Assembly: GCA_007922225.1 (NCBI GenBank)
Contig: ML679989.1
Coordinates: forward strand, 18,435,570-18,499,569
Direction of reading: 5' to 3'
Source: Emydura subglobosa
Taxonomy: Eukaryota > Chordata > Testudines > Chelidae
Length of the DNA: 64,000 nucleotides
The notes under the pieces were generated by a model, which worked only from the letters and a program-made list of their open reading frames with translations, made no database searches and was not told the DNA's origin. Each line of letters starts with the position of its first letter. Within the stretch, counting starts at the first letter, position 1. The position numbers and the translations under genes were made by a program. Shown here piece after piece: positions 34,750 through 47,389 of the stretch.

Positions 34750-35113
34750 TTGAAAACCCGGAGTTGACAATACTGCATCAGATTTACCAACTTAATCTAT
34801 ACTAATTTAAGCAAGGGTTAACCTGATTTAAGAGCACCTGCATTCAATGTTTGCACAGGGTTTAGCTGGATCAATCTAAAATCAGTTTAAAGAGAAACCA
34901 GTTTCACTACCTCTCTGTGGCCTTGTCTATATAAGAAATGCACCAGCTTAACTACATTGATTTTAATGTAATTGAGTTGCAAGCTAGACAAATTTAAGTG
35001 AGGGTTATGCTAGTTTAAAGGCATATGTGTAAGGTTTTGTACAAGTTTAAATGGATTTTAAAAATCTATCTGGTTAGTTAAACTGGTGCAACGTTTCTAA
35101 TATACAAAAGGGC
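34750..35113. mobile_element. AT-rich MITE-like elements
   Basis: 'ggccttgtctatataag' near 34920 and repeated 'agtttaaa', 'aaccagttt' and 'aaactggtgcaac' modules resemble the elements at 40015 and 42188. Termini are decayed; a second, earlier copy seems to end at about 34920. Confidence 0.45.
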
Positions 35114-36769
35114 ACAGACTGTATAACTGGAGCTCTCTCTTTAAAAACCAACAGCATCAGCTCATCCAACCTGTATCTATTTAGATGACATTAGAGGAGG
35201 CTATTGGTAGAGCAGCAAGAAGACTAACCCTTCGGTTAGATTTAGAGTTGATAGAAAGCATGAAATAAATCATTTCTCTCTTTTACATCGGATTCTATCA
35301 ACACAATAACTATTTATGCAGTGATTTTTGTCTTTGGCACTCTTTGGAAATCAGCACGTGCTCTTTAGCTGGTAAGGCTCTAGCACCCAGAGTGGTCAGT
35401 ACCTGCTCAGATGTAATGAATTACGAATCTAGGACACAGGTTTACGTTTAAGCATGAAACTTGCTAAGAGCAGAGAATATGAAATCCAAATGCCTGGAAA
35501 GAAAGCAGCCCCTGCATTTAGCTCATACGACATCCATGTAAGTGACTTTTCTAATTTGCTTTTTAAAAGTGACTATAATCCACAAAGTTCCATTCTGCAT
35601 TGCATTGTGTTTATTAAAATGTTTTTCTTTCAGTCCAGAGGGGCAGCCTTATATGTCTAGATCTATTGAAACGTGGCATATTCCACAACTCCACCTTACC
35701 CTATTGTGCAGATGTTACTGCAGAGGTGTGTATTTCAAAGGGGATGAATCTGACATCTATATAAATAAATGTGGGCGATTAGACAACCCATCAGGGTGCA
35801 GAACCATAGGATCAGCTGGGGAAGACAAAAGGACTTCTTTTAAACACAATGGAACTTTAAGCTCGGATCCCAAAAAGCTTTTACCTCTCCTAGGAGGTGT
35901 CACAGGAACCACAGTCACCCCACAGGCAAGCCCGAGTCAGTTCCTGGCAGGATACGTGAGGCACGAACGGGAAGGAGGAGAATCTACTCAAACATACCCG
36001 CCCCCCCATGCCAGGAACTACTAAAGGCAAAGCCAGGGTTACTGCTATGGTGAACGTGGCTGTCTCTAGCACATTTAGCACCTGTTCTCCAGTAGTTACA
36101 GCTGGCAAAGGGTTAAGTGCTTGCATAGACAGGGCTCAAGGATTTCCAGCTCCGTATCAGGATAATGTTCTGGTTGTCTCTACATTAGGAAATATTATAA
36201 GCATTTCTCCGTACCAGGGCAATCCTACAGGGTATCTTTTGAAACACAGTGCGCTCACCATGGGCCTGCTTCTGCTGCCTGTGGAGTCAATGTGGCGTGT
36301 GTCCTGGAGGTAGGATATTTAAAGTGAAGTTTTGGGGTTTTTTTTAAATCTACCTAGCATTTCACTAGCGATGCAGTTTGCTTGTTGCTTCTCTTTCAGG
36401 TCTGCCAATCAAACCAGGCTGCTCAGTTACATGGTATTTCTAGGCACGTCCAGGTTCCTTTTACCTAGCAAAAGGGAGGCAATGGTTGGGGCCCACGCAC
36501 TGCAGGGGAAGGTTTGTTAAAGACACGCTTCCACTGGAATTTTTAAAGAAGTATGGAAACGTTTTTAATGTGTCTAAGTTTTATAGGGTGACCAGACAGC
36601 ACGTGCGAAAAATGGGGATGGGGTAGGGGTTAATAGGCACCTATATAAGAAAAAGCCCTGAATATCAGGACAGTCCCTATAAAATTGGTCACCCTAAGGT
36701 TTCACAAACCTTTAGTTTTGCTAAAACTTTAAAGGAATGGTGTTTAAGCACCGCCTCTGAGGCTGGGAC

Positions 36770-37010
36770 CAGATCCACACTAAAGTTTTATAGTGTAAAT
36801 GTCAGTCTGGGGGGGTGTGTCACACCCACACAGACACCCCCCCACACACACCCACTCAACTACGTTGGTCAAACTCCAGGGTACGTACAGCTACGCTGAC
36901 AGAAGAGTGCTTCTGGGAGCATAGCTAACATCAGTAGGCTTCTGTCAGCGTACGCTGAGTCCACACCGAGGGGCTCTGCCGGTAGAGTTATAGCAGCACA
37001 GCTTTATTTG
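36770..37010. mobile_element. Degenerate Harbinger-like MITE
   Basis: 'ccagatccacactaaag' and 'gctgagtccacaccgagg' are loose inverted ends. Inside, 'gtacagctacgctgacagaa' and 'ggcttctgtcagcgtacgct' form an internal inverted pair. A CACACCC-rich insert lies near 36815-36855. Confidence 0.4.
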
Positions 37011-37441
37011 CAGAACCAGTCTCATGTCTCCTAGCCCCTGGCAGAGTGAACACCAAGCCATGCTCCATCCTAGGCTATCAATAGTCTAACACGGGCGCAC
37101 AGCTTCCCACCCAGCCAAGCCACCTTAGAAACCACTGTGGCAGCAGGAACGCCACGGAACGGCTTTAAACGCAGCCCCCAAACCCTGCTTACAACAGCGG
37201 CCTGGGCGATGCCTTAGACTGAGCCTATGCAATCATTTCCTGCGCGCCGGCGCCGCACTCCGTTCCAGCGCAGGCACAGAGCCCGTGATTTACCCGGTCG
37301 CACATTCATTTACACCCGATGCACCTGCACAGTGCAGCTGTCAAGTGCAGCCCAGCACAGCTGGACGGGCACATGCTAGCTCCGCTTAAGTGAGCATGTT
37401 ACGAAGAACAGTGTGGTTTGTCTGCAGCAGCGTGGGCTAGG

Positions 37442-37460
37442 TGCCCCCCCCCCCCCCCCC
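37442..37460. repeat. Poly-C run
   Basis: About 18 C; length unreliable. Confidence 0.85.
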
Positions 37461-37654
37461 GTGCAAACCCACCCAGCCCCTAGGGATTTGGGCAGTCAGC
37501 CCAAGCTGCTGCAGCCACACGGCTACTTTTAGCGCACTAGCTCCGGTGGAACGAGCATGTGTTTGTCCACCCACACTGGTAAGCACACTCCCTCCCAGCT
37601 GCCCTTTCGCCATATCCTTATAGTCACTGATGAATTCAGCCTCATCCCCAACAA

Positions 37655-37835
37655 ACTGGGTGTTAGCCGTGGGACTCGGAGTCAGGATTCCTGGGTGAAA
37701 TCCCCTCTTTGGCAAGTCACCATCGCTCCGTGCCTCAGTTTCCCCATCTGTAAAACATGGCTAATGATCATTCACTCAGCACTACAAAGCACTTGAGGAC
37801 GCTTGGATGAAAAAACCCATAAGCTCCAAGTATTA
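37655..37835 (+). repeat. MIR-like SINE
   Basis: 'ggactcggagtcaggattcc', 'gcctcagtttccccatctgt' and 'tacaaagcacttgaggacgc' are in MIR order. Confidence 0.75.
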
Positions 37836-38350
37836 GTATCCCCAGCCTTGTAGGACTTTGGCACGATGGGATCGGGTTATAAGAGCAGAAGCGTGTGCTG
37901 TTCTCTGCTTGCCTACCACGTGCCGGGTTGTGTCAAGTATTTACAGAGCAAAAGGAGCCTGCCTTAAGGGCAAAGGCCAGTGTTGTGGCTCCTTCCCCTC
38001 CTTCCCACTCGGGGCCACGAGGCCAGTTCAGTGGGTCGAACAACATGTAAAGTACTTCCTGTAGCACTGCCCTGCACGAGTACCACTGCACGCTCTGAGC
38101 TGGCGTGAAGCCTCCTGGGATGCACCTTGGCTTCTCCTTAGTGCAGGATGCGTCGTATTGCGGAAGAGGTTACAGAGAAGGAAGGGGTGAGAGATTTCTG
38201 AAAAAGCTAAACCGGGAGCACGAGTGGCTGAATTCACTCTCTGACTGTGGTTAACCTTCTCACCTGTGCAGCAGACCTTGCATCCTTGCAAGAACACGGC
38301 TTGTTTAGTCTCTATCTCCCCCCTTCTCCTCTCCATTAACAGCAGTCTAA

Positions 38351-38577
38351 GGCCATGTCTACACTATCACTTATGCCAGCAAAATTAGGTCGCTCAGAGG
38401 TGTGAAAAACGCCCCCCAGCGACTTAAATTTCACTGGCATAAGTGACAGCGTGCTGTGCACAGAACTCTCCTGCCCATATAGCTACCGCTGCTCATTGAG
38501 CTGCTTTCATGATGTCGATGGGAGAGTTCTCATCGGTACAGCTGTGCCGCTGTAAGCATGCGAGGGTAGACATGCCC
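38351..38577. mobile_element. Harbinger-like MITE, 227 bp, with TAA target duplication
   Basis: The left end GGCCATGTCTACACT and the right end GGTAGACATGCCC are inverted repeats, flanked on both sides by TAA (38348-38350 and 38578-38580). Internal 'aggtcgctcagaggtgtgaa' matches the copies at 8192 and 22222. It is the cleanest example of the family here. Confidence 0.8.
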
Positions 38578-39060
38578 TAAGGAGACACTTCCAGCCTCCT
38601 GTGATGCCTGTCCCGTCACAGTGCTGCTATCACACCAGCCCTCCTGCACCAGGTAAATTTAGGACAATGCAATTCCATGTTCACAGACACGACACACTCA
38701 TCCTGTCCCTCCAAAGATACAGAGGCACATCCCTATTTCCTTCCCACTGAGCTGCTTCAGCAACGTTGATCTTCCTCAGGTAACTTCTGGAGTGATGAAC
38801 GAAGGATACCAGCTTTGTCCACACACAAACTCACCCTGGCTTATCCGAACTGAACACTGAAGTCCATGGAATGATGCTACGTACACCAGCTGAGGATCCG
38901 GCCCAGGGTTTGGTTCCTTGAAAACAAAGGGACTCTGGTGCAGATAGGACCTAAATGTTTGTTCCTGGTTAGGTTTACCCCGAGGGTTCACTCTAGGGTC
39001 AAACAATGAACAAACACCTGTGTCCTTCCTAGCTCATCCGTTTACACTATTAAAGTCCCA

Positions 39061-39340
39061 GGCCTTGTCTACACTAGAAAAGATTTGCTGGCATAGCTAT
39101 ACCGGTGCAGCTATTCCAGCAAACCCTCCTAGTGTAGACACAGCTTATACCAGCAAAAAAGGGCTTCCACCAGCATAGTTTTAACCCCAAGAGACATAAG
39201 CTACACCAGGAAAAGTGCTTTTATGCCAGTGTAAGAGTGCATCTGCACTAGGGCTCACACAGATGTAACTTTGGTGGGGAAAAACAGTGTTACATCCCCG
39301 ACTGACGTAGCTATATGGAAGTAGGTTAAGTGTAGACAGC
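39061..39340. mobile_element. Harbinger-like MITE, composite
   Basis: The left end is 'ggccttgtctacactag'. Several internal 'gtgtagac' and 'atctgcacta' segments and a possible right end, 'taagtgtagacag' near 39335, suggest two overlapping copies. Confidence 0.5.
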
Positions 39341-40014
39341 TGGGGAGCAGCTGGGTAATCTCACTGCAGGGAAGAAGGGCTGGTTTTAACCTCAGCTCCA
39401 TACATTACTAGAAAGGCCAGCACATCCGAACGTTCCCACGTCTCCTGCGGGCTCCACGAAGCAACATGGTGCACGCTCAGCCCAGAACATCAGGGACATC
39501 AACCTCCATCAGACTGACTCAGGGTCACCGACTAGCACCTAGCAAGCAAAGGAGCATTCAGCCCTGCAGGTGCTATCGCCAAGGTGTGCGACTCGGCCTC
39601 ATGTCCACGGAGGGAGAGCCGTTGGCAAGTGTGCTGTACGTTGGAGGGGGAATCTTTTTCGATTACACCAGGCTAGATCGACTTCTCTCGTACAGCTGCC
39701 AAGGGACGGCTTTGCATCGCGTGCATCTCCTTGTTCATTTCTCCGTAAGCTGTGCAGCAACCGTGCTAATCCAAGACATCAGCCTCCCAGGAGAAACCTC
39801 TCGGATACCTCTGGAGCTGCCGGATAGGATTGCAGGGAAAGGAACAAGAAGATTTGGCCCCAGGAGAGTGGAGGTCAACAATTTACGGTCTAGGTTGCTA
39901 TGTACACATGCACACGGTCTGCATCCTTGCCAGCAGCACAGTTTGGTTACGTTTCCCCGGACTGCACTTCTACACCCCTTGCAGTGAGCCCTTTTCCTCT
40001 ACAAAGTGGGAACC

Positions 40015-40302
40015 AAGCCCTTGTCTCCACACACCAGTTGCATCCGTTTAACCTAAACTGGTTTTAAACCAATTTAAGTTAAACTGGTGCAGACTGCGTG
40101 GACGTTCTGATTCTGGTTTACGAGAGGCTTGTTTTAGCTGACCTTAAACCTGTTCCTAATCAGTTCAAGTTATACCACAATCAGCCTGGCTTCAACTAAA
40201 AAGTAAGAGCATCTACACAGCCTGTTGCATCAGGTTAACTAACTTTGTTTAAATTCACACCTTGAGTTAAACCAGTGCAACTTCCTCGTGGAGGCAAGCT
40301 AC
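40015..40302. mobile_element. AT-rich MITE
   Basis: 'agcccttgtctccacacacc' opens and 'cctcgtggaggcaagct' closes the element. Internal 'aaactggtttt' and 'aaactggtgcag' modules recur. Confidence 0.5.
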
Positions 40303-42187
40303 AAAGAGGCCAAGTAACATCAATCACGTGAGCACAAAAGCACCCACTTCGAAATTGGATTTGCAGCCACGGCCTCCTGCGGCCCCCTTCAGGGCCGCAA
40401 ATGTTTTCACCAGCCCATGCTGGAAAAGCCTGGAAGCGGAAAGGGGCCTGGTGTGCTCTGCTGGAGAGCTGTTACTGCGCTAACCACCCCAACAAAGAGG
40501 AGCAACAGGAGGCATCCTGAATAGGTCTGCCTTCTGCCAGCCCTGTCACCATACACTCTGCGAAGCCTGCTTTTGTGGCATGCACCTTCCTCCCTCTAAT
40601 GGCCATGAAACCGCATTCTCCTTGAACAGGGCAACTGGATTTCACAGGGGCCGTGCCCCGAACCGGTGCGGCAAGGACATGCCAGGTCTCCTGGGCACAC
40701 CACACTTGTCAACGAGATCCCTTCTGACTGCAAAGGCATCTTCCATTGCCCGTCACTAGCCTGGCTAAGGAGGCTCAGTGGGCCAGCGTAGGTGGAAACT
40801 GTATCCCTGCATCTCCGCTGGCATCGGTCACGGCCACAAAGGCTGTGGTGAGAGCTGGAGTGTGGAGAGGCTGCAGGGATTTTAAACCCTGATAATAAGG
40901 TATTTGCCTCCCGTCTCCACTGCAGCTATCACCACTGCTGACGCCAGAGGAGAGTGATGGGTCCAGGTTTTGCCCACAGACAGATTTAGAAAGACAGGCT
41001 CTGGTTATGCTGTGAAGTGACTGAGTTTGTGGGGGAGGAGGCGATTCTATTCTCCTTCACAACATAGCTAAAAAGCCCGAGTACGATGTGATCAGCAGTC
41101 TCTGCTCCAGACCAGACCAGCAGGCGGCGCTACCGGTCAGGACAGCGGTACATCAGCAGAGCTGTATGTGGGTATTGGTCTATGCCACACGCCTAGCTCT
41201 ACGTGGGGGTCTCAGTCCCTCTTTCACAAGCACTTAAGAAGCTGCTTCTCCTCTGCCAGCCCGGAAGAGACTCGCTTGAGGAATATGATCTCAGCGTGTC
41301 CTGCCAAGCTAAATCGCTCGGAGATGTGGAAGGGCCACACTGTGCTCTGCTGCCTGTATTTGCTTTGGCACAGCCCACAGCAACATTGCTCTTTGCACAG
41401 GTCTGCTTCTGTCTCAGGCATTTTTCAAGCGGACTCGCCTACGTTCTCTCTCTTAGAGGCAGATTTGTTGGGAGATCCCGTGTGCCCTATATCTGGCCAT
41501 GCCAAGAGCCCTCTGAGCCGGGGCGAGGTTGGAGGAGAAACACTAGTTGTACCTCCAGAGTTATGCTACAACCATCACCGTTCAGCATTTTCACTGCAAT
41601 CGTGTCTTTGAAAAGACCCATGTCCCTGGCGGGTGCTTTCGAAACATCAGCGCAGGATACGAAGAGCGTGCACCAATGCAGCAGCGGCTAGAGCAGTGAA
41701 GGCCCCATTCCAATGGCCGCTAGCAAAACCACCTGTCTGGCATGTCTCCAGCCTTGGGGAGCAGGTGATTTAAATGGCATGAAGCCAACGGGCTGGAAGT
41801 TATGTGATCAGCAGTGCTGCATGGCGTGCAGAATGAGACACTTTCTGTATACAAACCAGTGGAGTAAGGACCTAACCTGCTACACACACCTGGCCTGATT
41901 CCCAGCTAGAACAAATCGGTGTCAGCTCCGCTGAAGCAGAAGATTGCACCTGCTCTGCTTGGACAAACCAACAGGCTAAGTTGCAATGGCTGAGAGCAGC
42001 CACCGTGGGGGTTACGTCTGCACATACGAACATGTGGAGAAGAACAGCAATAGACTAGGAGCTATTGGACTAACACTGTGCTATGAGGACATGACACTTC
42101 ACAAGCAAAGTGGCTTAGACTAATACAGGCACAGAAGTTTGGACTCGTGTAATCCGTTTAGTTCTATTGATATAAACTATACCAATG

Positions 42188-42463
42188 TCTGGGGCCTGGG
42201 CTACACACAAAAAACTGCACAGCTTTAACCAAAGATGTTCTGTTCAACTGATTTCATTAAATGGCTGCAATTCGGGTGGACACTCATCTGTCTAAACCTG
42301 CTCTGTCTCTGTTTAACTTGCACCAGTAAGTTCACAGGCACAAGTTGAACCAATCGAACCAAGTTTTAAAACCAATACAAGTTCATCCACCCAGGAGTTT
42401 AACTAAGTCAGTTTTTAAACAGACAGGATAAACCAGTACAACTTCTGTATCTAGATAAGCCCT
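42188..42463. mobile_element. AT-rich MITE
   Basis: The left end is 'ggggcctgggctacaca' and the right end 'tagataagccc'. Internal 'aagttttaaaaccaatacaa' and 'ccagtacaact' modules match the copy at 40015. Confidence 0.5.
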
Positions 42464-43109
42464 AAAGGAAGACCACGACTTTAAATGGGTACCTTCAGTC
42501 TACGGCATCACACACAGAGATGCATTACGTTACAGGAAACCCGCCCATGCCGTTTTGCCCAACTGACTCAAACATTTTTGCTGCAGCTGCTCTGCTTTCT
42601 TAGCATCCATTTAAACAAAGGAACCTTGAAACAGGAGTTTAAGCACCATTTAAAACCAGACTAGTCTTCAGGAGGCAGCAAGAAGTTATAACAGAGATTG
42701 CCCTGGCCTGTGTATAAGTGGGTTAACATTGCACAGATCCTGCATGTATGGAAAAGCAGCTCTAAATGCAACTTTAGAATGACTATACCAAGTGCAGCAC
42801 ATAGCTACAATGACAGTAAAAGTGAAACATGTTTAAGTCAAGGGAGACCCCAAGTGGTGAACTGTACTGCTCTTCTACTGATGGAAAGAATTAAAAGGAC
42901 GCTGGCAGATAAATCCAGAGGGTCCTTTCGTATGTTACAAACACCGCTGTTATTCAAAACTGGTGGCTTTAAAGGGATCTAATTTTCATTTTGTTTAATA
43001 GCTATTTTCATTGTCCAAGCGGAGAAGAACAGACTATCAGACCCGCCCATTTCACTTTCAGATTCTCACGTATCAGCACAGGGTTGTGATGTCGGCGTTA
43101 CAGGAGGAA

Positions 43110-43330
43110 GAACTGGCTTGTAGTTATGGCAGAGAATGGGGAGTCAGGAGACATGGGTTTGATTTTGGACTGTGGGAGCTCTGATAAGCCACCACCTCTC
43201 TGCACCTAAATTCCCTCCCTTTTAGAATGGGGTAACAATGCTGGATGGGGGAGAAGGGATGTTAATACTAAATATATTGTGTGCAGAGCACTTGTATGCT
43301 ACAAGGACGTGAGTCATAGATGAGATTATA
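43110..43330 (+). repeat. MIR-like SINE
   Basis: 'agtcaggagacatgggtttg', 'ctctctgcacctaaattccc' and the downstream 'gcagagcacttgtatgctac' are in MIR order. Confidence 0.6.
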
Positions 43331-43448
43331 AATAAGTAATATTGAAAACAGTTCAAACAATTTCCCTTTGGAATTAAAAACAGCTTCTGTGGAAACATTG
43401 CTACGAGCCTGCCACTTAGGACAAATGTGACCAAGCAGTGATCCTTTA

Positions 43449-43450
<2 letters not shown>

Positions 43451-43529
<79 letters not shown>
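43451..43529. repeat. (TC)n(AC)n compound microsatellite
   Basis: About 18 TC units run directly into about 21 AC units, then a C run. On the minus strand this is a purine-pyrimidine alternating tract next to a homopurine tract. Confidence 0.95.
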
Positions 43530-43530
<1 letters not shown>

Positions 43531-44431
43531 CCCCCAGCAGTGGCATTTCTCATGCCACTGGGTTAATTTCATGCGATATTAAAGTACCTCTGAAATATTT
43601 TATCAATGCATTTAGAGCTTAGTGACAAATATTTGACTAACTGGGACTCAGGATCACCTGCAATTCAACCCTTTCCACCTGTTCCAGGAACAGATCCTGT
43701 AAGAGAACTCGGCTGGACTGACGTTACGGTTTTTTAAATAAGCCTCTACAAGGTTTTAGTTGCTCCTTGCTTGCCTCTTTCCTATGCAGCTTCCATTGGG
43801 TGCGTTCACCCACCCCGTACAAGGGTTTTACATGGCCATGTGCTCTTGCTAATAGACCATGGAGTTCTTCCAAGCAGACTTCCCTGGTCATGAGTGGAAG
43901 AAGATGGCCATTATAAACCTAAGACAGCAGGACATTCTTATGAGGGCTGAGCAGAACAGGAGTCGGATGGTTGCATGTGGTCTTTAAAGGAACAGCCTGG
44001 ACTTCCAGCTGCTACACTGGCTCTCAAGTCTCCCCTTCGCTGTTCTTTGTGGTTTTACTGGCAGCGTTTCTCTCCCCGTATTCGGGCACAGATGCACACA
44101 AAAACAGAGCAATCAACACAGAGGGGAAACAGACGGACTATGCAGCCAGCGCCGCCGAATGCACAGCGCACTGCAAGGGAAATCGCCTCCTTGCCAGCCA
44201 TCTGGGATACTGCCTGGGGCACTGGCAAGTCAACAGACTTTAGACACAAGAGGGATGTTCAATTCAAGGAGCCTCTTCGGAGTTTCTTGGGATTTCCTTC
44301 CCTGGCTCATGGGTAGGATTTCCAAAGGAACCAAAGGGAGTTAGGCACTCATCTCTCAATGAAATGGGATTTGGACATATAAATCTACCCTATCCACAGG
44401 ATAAAGGGGCATCTCAGCTAATTAACATGCC

Positions 44432-44449
44432 TTTTTTTTTTTTTTTTTT
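44432..44449. repeat. Poly-T run
   Basis: Eighteen T. Confidence 0.9.
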
Positions 44450-44637
44450 GTGGAGGGAGGCCAGACTCCTATCCAGACCACTGGCTGGTATCACATGTCT
44501 AACACTGGCTGGTGCTTGAAGTTTTCAAGCAATGATATCAAACTGCCACTTTTAATGCACTTAATTGTGCCCCGGTTGGGAAAATTGCCCCTGACCCACT
44601 CAGTAGCTACTGCATGCTCAGAGAGCTTCCCCTGCGA

Positions 44638-44685
44638 TCACAGAAAGGTAGGGCTGGAAGGACCTTGAGAGATCCTCCCAAGGAG
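44638..44685 (-). repeat. CR1 3' tail fragment, reverse orientation
   Basis: 'tcacagaaaggtagggctgg' followed by 'aaggaccttgagagatcc' is the reverse complement of a CR1 end. It directly precedes the long CR1 copy. Confidence 0.55.
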
Positions 44686-44689
44686 AATG

Positions 44690-46570
44690 CTAGCTAAACA
44701 GAAATTAAAAGGTCCAGTCTCAAAAGTGAAATGCCTACAAACTGCACGGAAACTTTTAAAGAACACCATAAAAGGCTCAAATTAAATGTACACCCCAAAT
44801 TAAAAAACAAACAAACCAAGAAACACAGTAAGAGGACCAAAAAAGTGCCATCATGGCTAAACAACAAAGTAAAAGAAGCAGTTGGTGGCAAAAAGGCATC
44901 CTTTAAAAACTGGACATTAAATCCTACCGAGGAAAATAGAAAGGAGCATAAACTCTGGCAAGTCAAGTGTAAAAGTATAATTAGGTAGGCCAAAAAAGAA
45001 TTTGAAGAGCAATTAGCCAAAGACTCAAAAAGAAACAGCAACAAATGTTTTAAGTACATCGGAAGTAAGAAGCCTGCTCAACAATCAGTGGGGCCACTGG
45101 AAGATCGAGGTGCTAAGGAACACTCACGAAAGATGAGCCCATTGCAGAGAAGCTACATGAATTATTTGCATCAGTCTTTGCTGCAAAGGGTGTGAGGGAG
45201 ATTCCCACATGTAACAAATCTGAGGAACTGTCCCAGATTGAGGTGTCATTAATGGAGGTTTTGGAACAAATTGATAAATTAAACAGTAATAAGTCACCAG
45301 AACTAGATGGTATTTACTCAAGAGTTCTGAAGGAACTCAAATGTGAAATTGCAGAACTACTAACTGTGGTATGTAATCTATCATTTAAGTCAGCTTCTGT
45401 ACCAGTTGACTGGAGGATAGTTAATGTGACACCAATTTTTTAAAAAGGCTCTCGAGGTGGTCCCAGTAATTACAGGCTGATAAGCCTAACTTCAATACTA
45501 GGCAAACTGGTTGAAACTATAGTAAAGAACAAAAATATCAGATGCATAGGTGAACACAATTTGTTGGGGAAGAGTCAACATGGCTTTTGTAAAGGAAAAA
45601 TCATACCTCACCAATCTATTAGAGTTCTTTGAGGGGGGTCAACAAACATAACTGGGCAACAAAATGGGAGATGAAATTCAATGTTGATAAATGCAAAGTA
45701 ATGCACATTGGAAAACATAATCCCAACTATACATATAAAATGACCGGGTCTAATTTAGCTGTCACCATTAAAGAAAGATCTTGGAGTCATTGTGGATAGT
45801 TCTCTGAAAACATTCACTCAATGTGTAGCAGCAGTCAAAAAAAGCTAACTAGAGTATTAGGAACAATTAGGAAATGGATAGATAACAGACAGAAAATATA
45901 ATACCCTCTCTATAAATCTAAGTACACCCGCATCTTGAATACTGCGTGCAGATCTGGTCGCCTCATCTCAAAAAAGATATATTGGAATTGGAAAAGGTTC
46001 AGAGAAGGGAAACATTAGGGAACAGTTTCTGTATGAGGAGAGATTAATAAGACTGGGACTTTTCATCTTGGAAAAGACAACTAAGGGGAGCCATGATAGA
46101 GGTCTCTAAAATCTTGACTGGTGTGGAGAAAGTAAATAAGGAAATGTTATTTACTCCTGCTCATAACATAAGAACTAGGGGTCACCAAATGAAATTAACA
46201 GGCAGCAGGTTTAAAACGAACAAAATGAAGTATTTCTTCACACAATGCACAGTCAACCTGTGGAACTCCTTGCCAGAGGATGTTGTGAAGGCTAAAACTA
46301 TAAAGGTGTTCAGAAAAGAACTGGATAAGTTAATGGAGGATAGGTCCATCAATGGCTATTAGCCAGGATAGGCAGGGATGCAACACTGTGCCCTGGGTAT
46401 CCCAAGCCTCTATCTGCTAGTAGCTGGGAGTGGATGACAGGGGATGGATCATTCGATTATTGCCCTGTTCTGTTCATTCCCTCTGAAACACCTGGCACTG
46501 GCCACTGTCGAAAGACAGGATCCTGGGCTAGATGGACTGACCCGGTATGGCTATTCTTATGTTCTTATCT
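44690..46570 (+). mobile_element. CR1 LINE, 5'-truncated and internally deleted
   Basis: Pieces of ORF2 follow in order: a linker 'KKVPSWLNNKVKEAV' (about 44840), 'LEQIDKLNSNKSPELDGI' (45260-45315), 'NYRLISLTSILGKLVE' (45470), 'QHGFCKGK' (45578), then 'MKFNVDKCKVMHIGKHN' (45672) and a C-terminus '[19 protein letters not shown]' (46228-46284). The 3' UTR ends in the terminal 'attcttatgttcttat' repeat. In-frame stops lie at 44989 and about 45441, and there are several frameshifts. The reverse-transcriptase palm with its catalytic Asp motif is absent, a loss of roughly 330 bases near 45640. Non-functional, on the strand opposite to NPDC1. Confidence 0.9.
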
Positions 46571-47029
46571 GGCCCAGCCCCCTGCAGGGAGGCAGCACCA
46601 AGTCTATCCTCATTGGTGGTCATTAGTGACTGGAGTTTTCCAAGCTCTGAATACAACAGCCGGCTAGGAGGTGACAACGGTTGCTTTCAGTTAACAGCTG
46701 CACAAACATCCGAACAGTTTGAACTGTAGTGGCTTGGACCCAGCTTGGGCGTATAGCCATGGAGATACCTGATAAAGCTTGATCAGACTGACACACTATT
46801 GCCAGAGTTACTCTACTAAATCTCCCGTTTCCTTCCGGGCAGCAGGGAGTTCAGACTTCAGCCGCACGGCAGAAGCCTCCACCAAGTCATGATTCTTTTC
46901 CTTTTGCATTAAATAGCCTGGACGTATGGAAGACCCCAGGCAGGATGAACTTTAGAAAGCCAACACCACGACCAGGGAAACCTTTTGTTATTTTTAAAAA
47001 AAATGTTGCAGTAACACCTTGGCATCCCA

Positions 47030-47165
47030 GCCACAGACCCGGACCCTTCTGCGCTAGGTGCTGGGCAGACACAGAACACAAAGATGATCTCCTGCCCTAA
47101 TGAGTTAACAGTGACTTGGAACTGCTGGCTGGTACCTCCCGTGGCAATTTGAATCCACGGTGACT
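47030..47165 (-). repeat. MIR-family fragment
   Basis: 'gcgctaggtgctgggcagac', 'acagaacacaaagatgatct' and 'cctgccctaatgagttaaca' match the sauropsid MIR-like module. Confidence 0.45.
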
Positions 47166-47292
47166 GCTGCATCCGTTGATCTAGGAAAGAACACGGACTT
47201 GCCAGTTGTCTTCAGTAAAGGACTGTGTCTGTGCCTACCCCCAGCCACACACTCTGAAGTCCCGGTACCCTAAAGAGGAACTCCCCCCTTAC

Positions 47293-47389
47293 CTTTGTGG
47301 TGGTAGAATCCAGGCTTCAATGGTGCACTGACGCTCACCGTCACCAGGACACACAAGCACTCGGGGAGGAAAACTTGACTCAGTTTCAT
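47293..47389 (-). CDS. Candidate first exon with signal-peptide-like leader (unconfirmed)
   Basis: Minus-strand ATG (47389-47387) opens 32 codons: 'MKLSQVFLPECLCVLVTVSV' followed by 'SAPLKPGFYHHK'. It has a basic start, a hydrophobic core at about residues 6-20 and small residues near 20-22, which resembles a signal peptide. It ends AAAG|GTAAGG, a near-perfect donor, in phase 1. That is the phase needed to join NPDC1 exon 3 (27782), so an NPDC1 form lacking the Cys-rich exon is possible. It might instead start a nested gene, or be chance. I do not recognise the sequence and found no clear promoter. Confidence 0.25.

Noticed and set aside
35454..35660. Plus-strand pair of donor-like (gtaagt at 35538) and acceptor-like (tttttctttcag at 35632) sites
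   Set aside because: They would define an intron of only about 90 bases between short unrelated frames, and the downstream frame stops within a few codons. Taken as chance.
39466..39987. 173-codon plus-strand ORF
   Set aside because: No domain, mixed composition, directly beside MITE sequence; no splice or promoter support.
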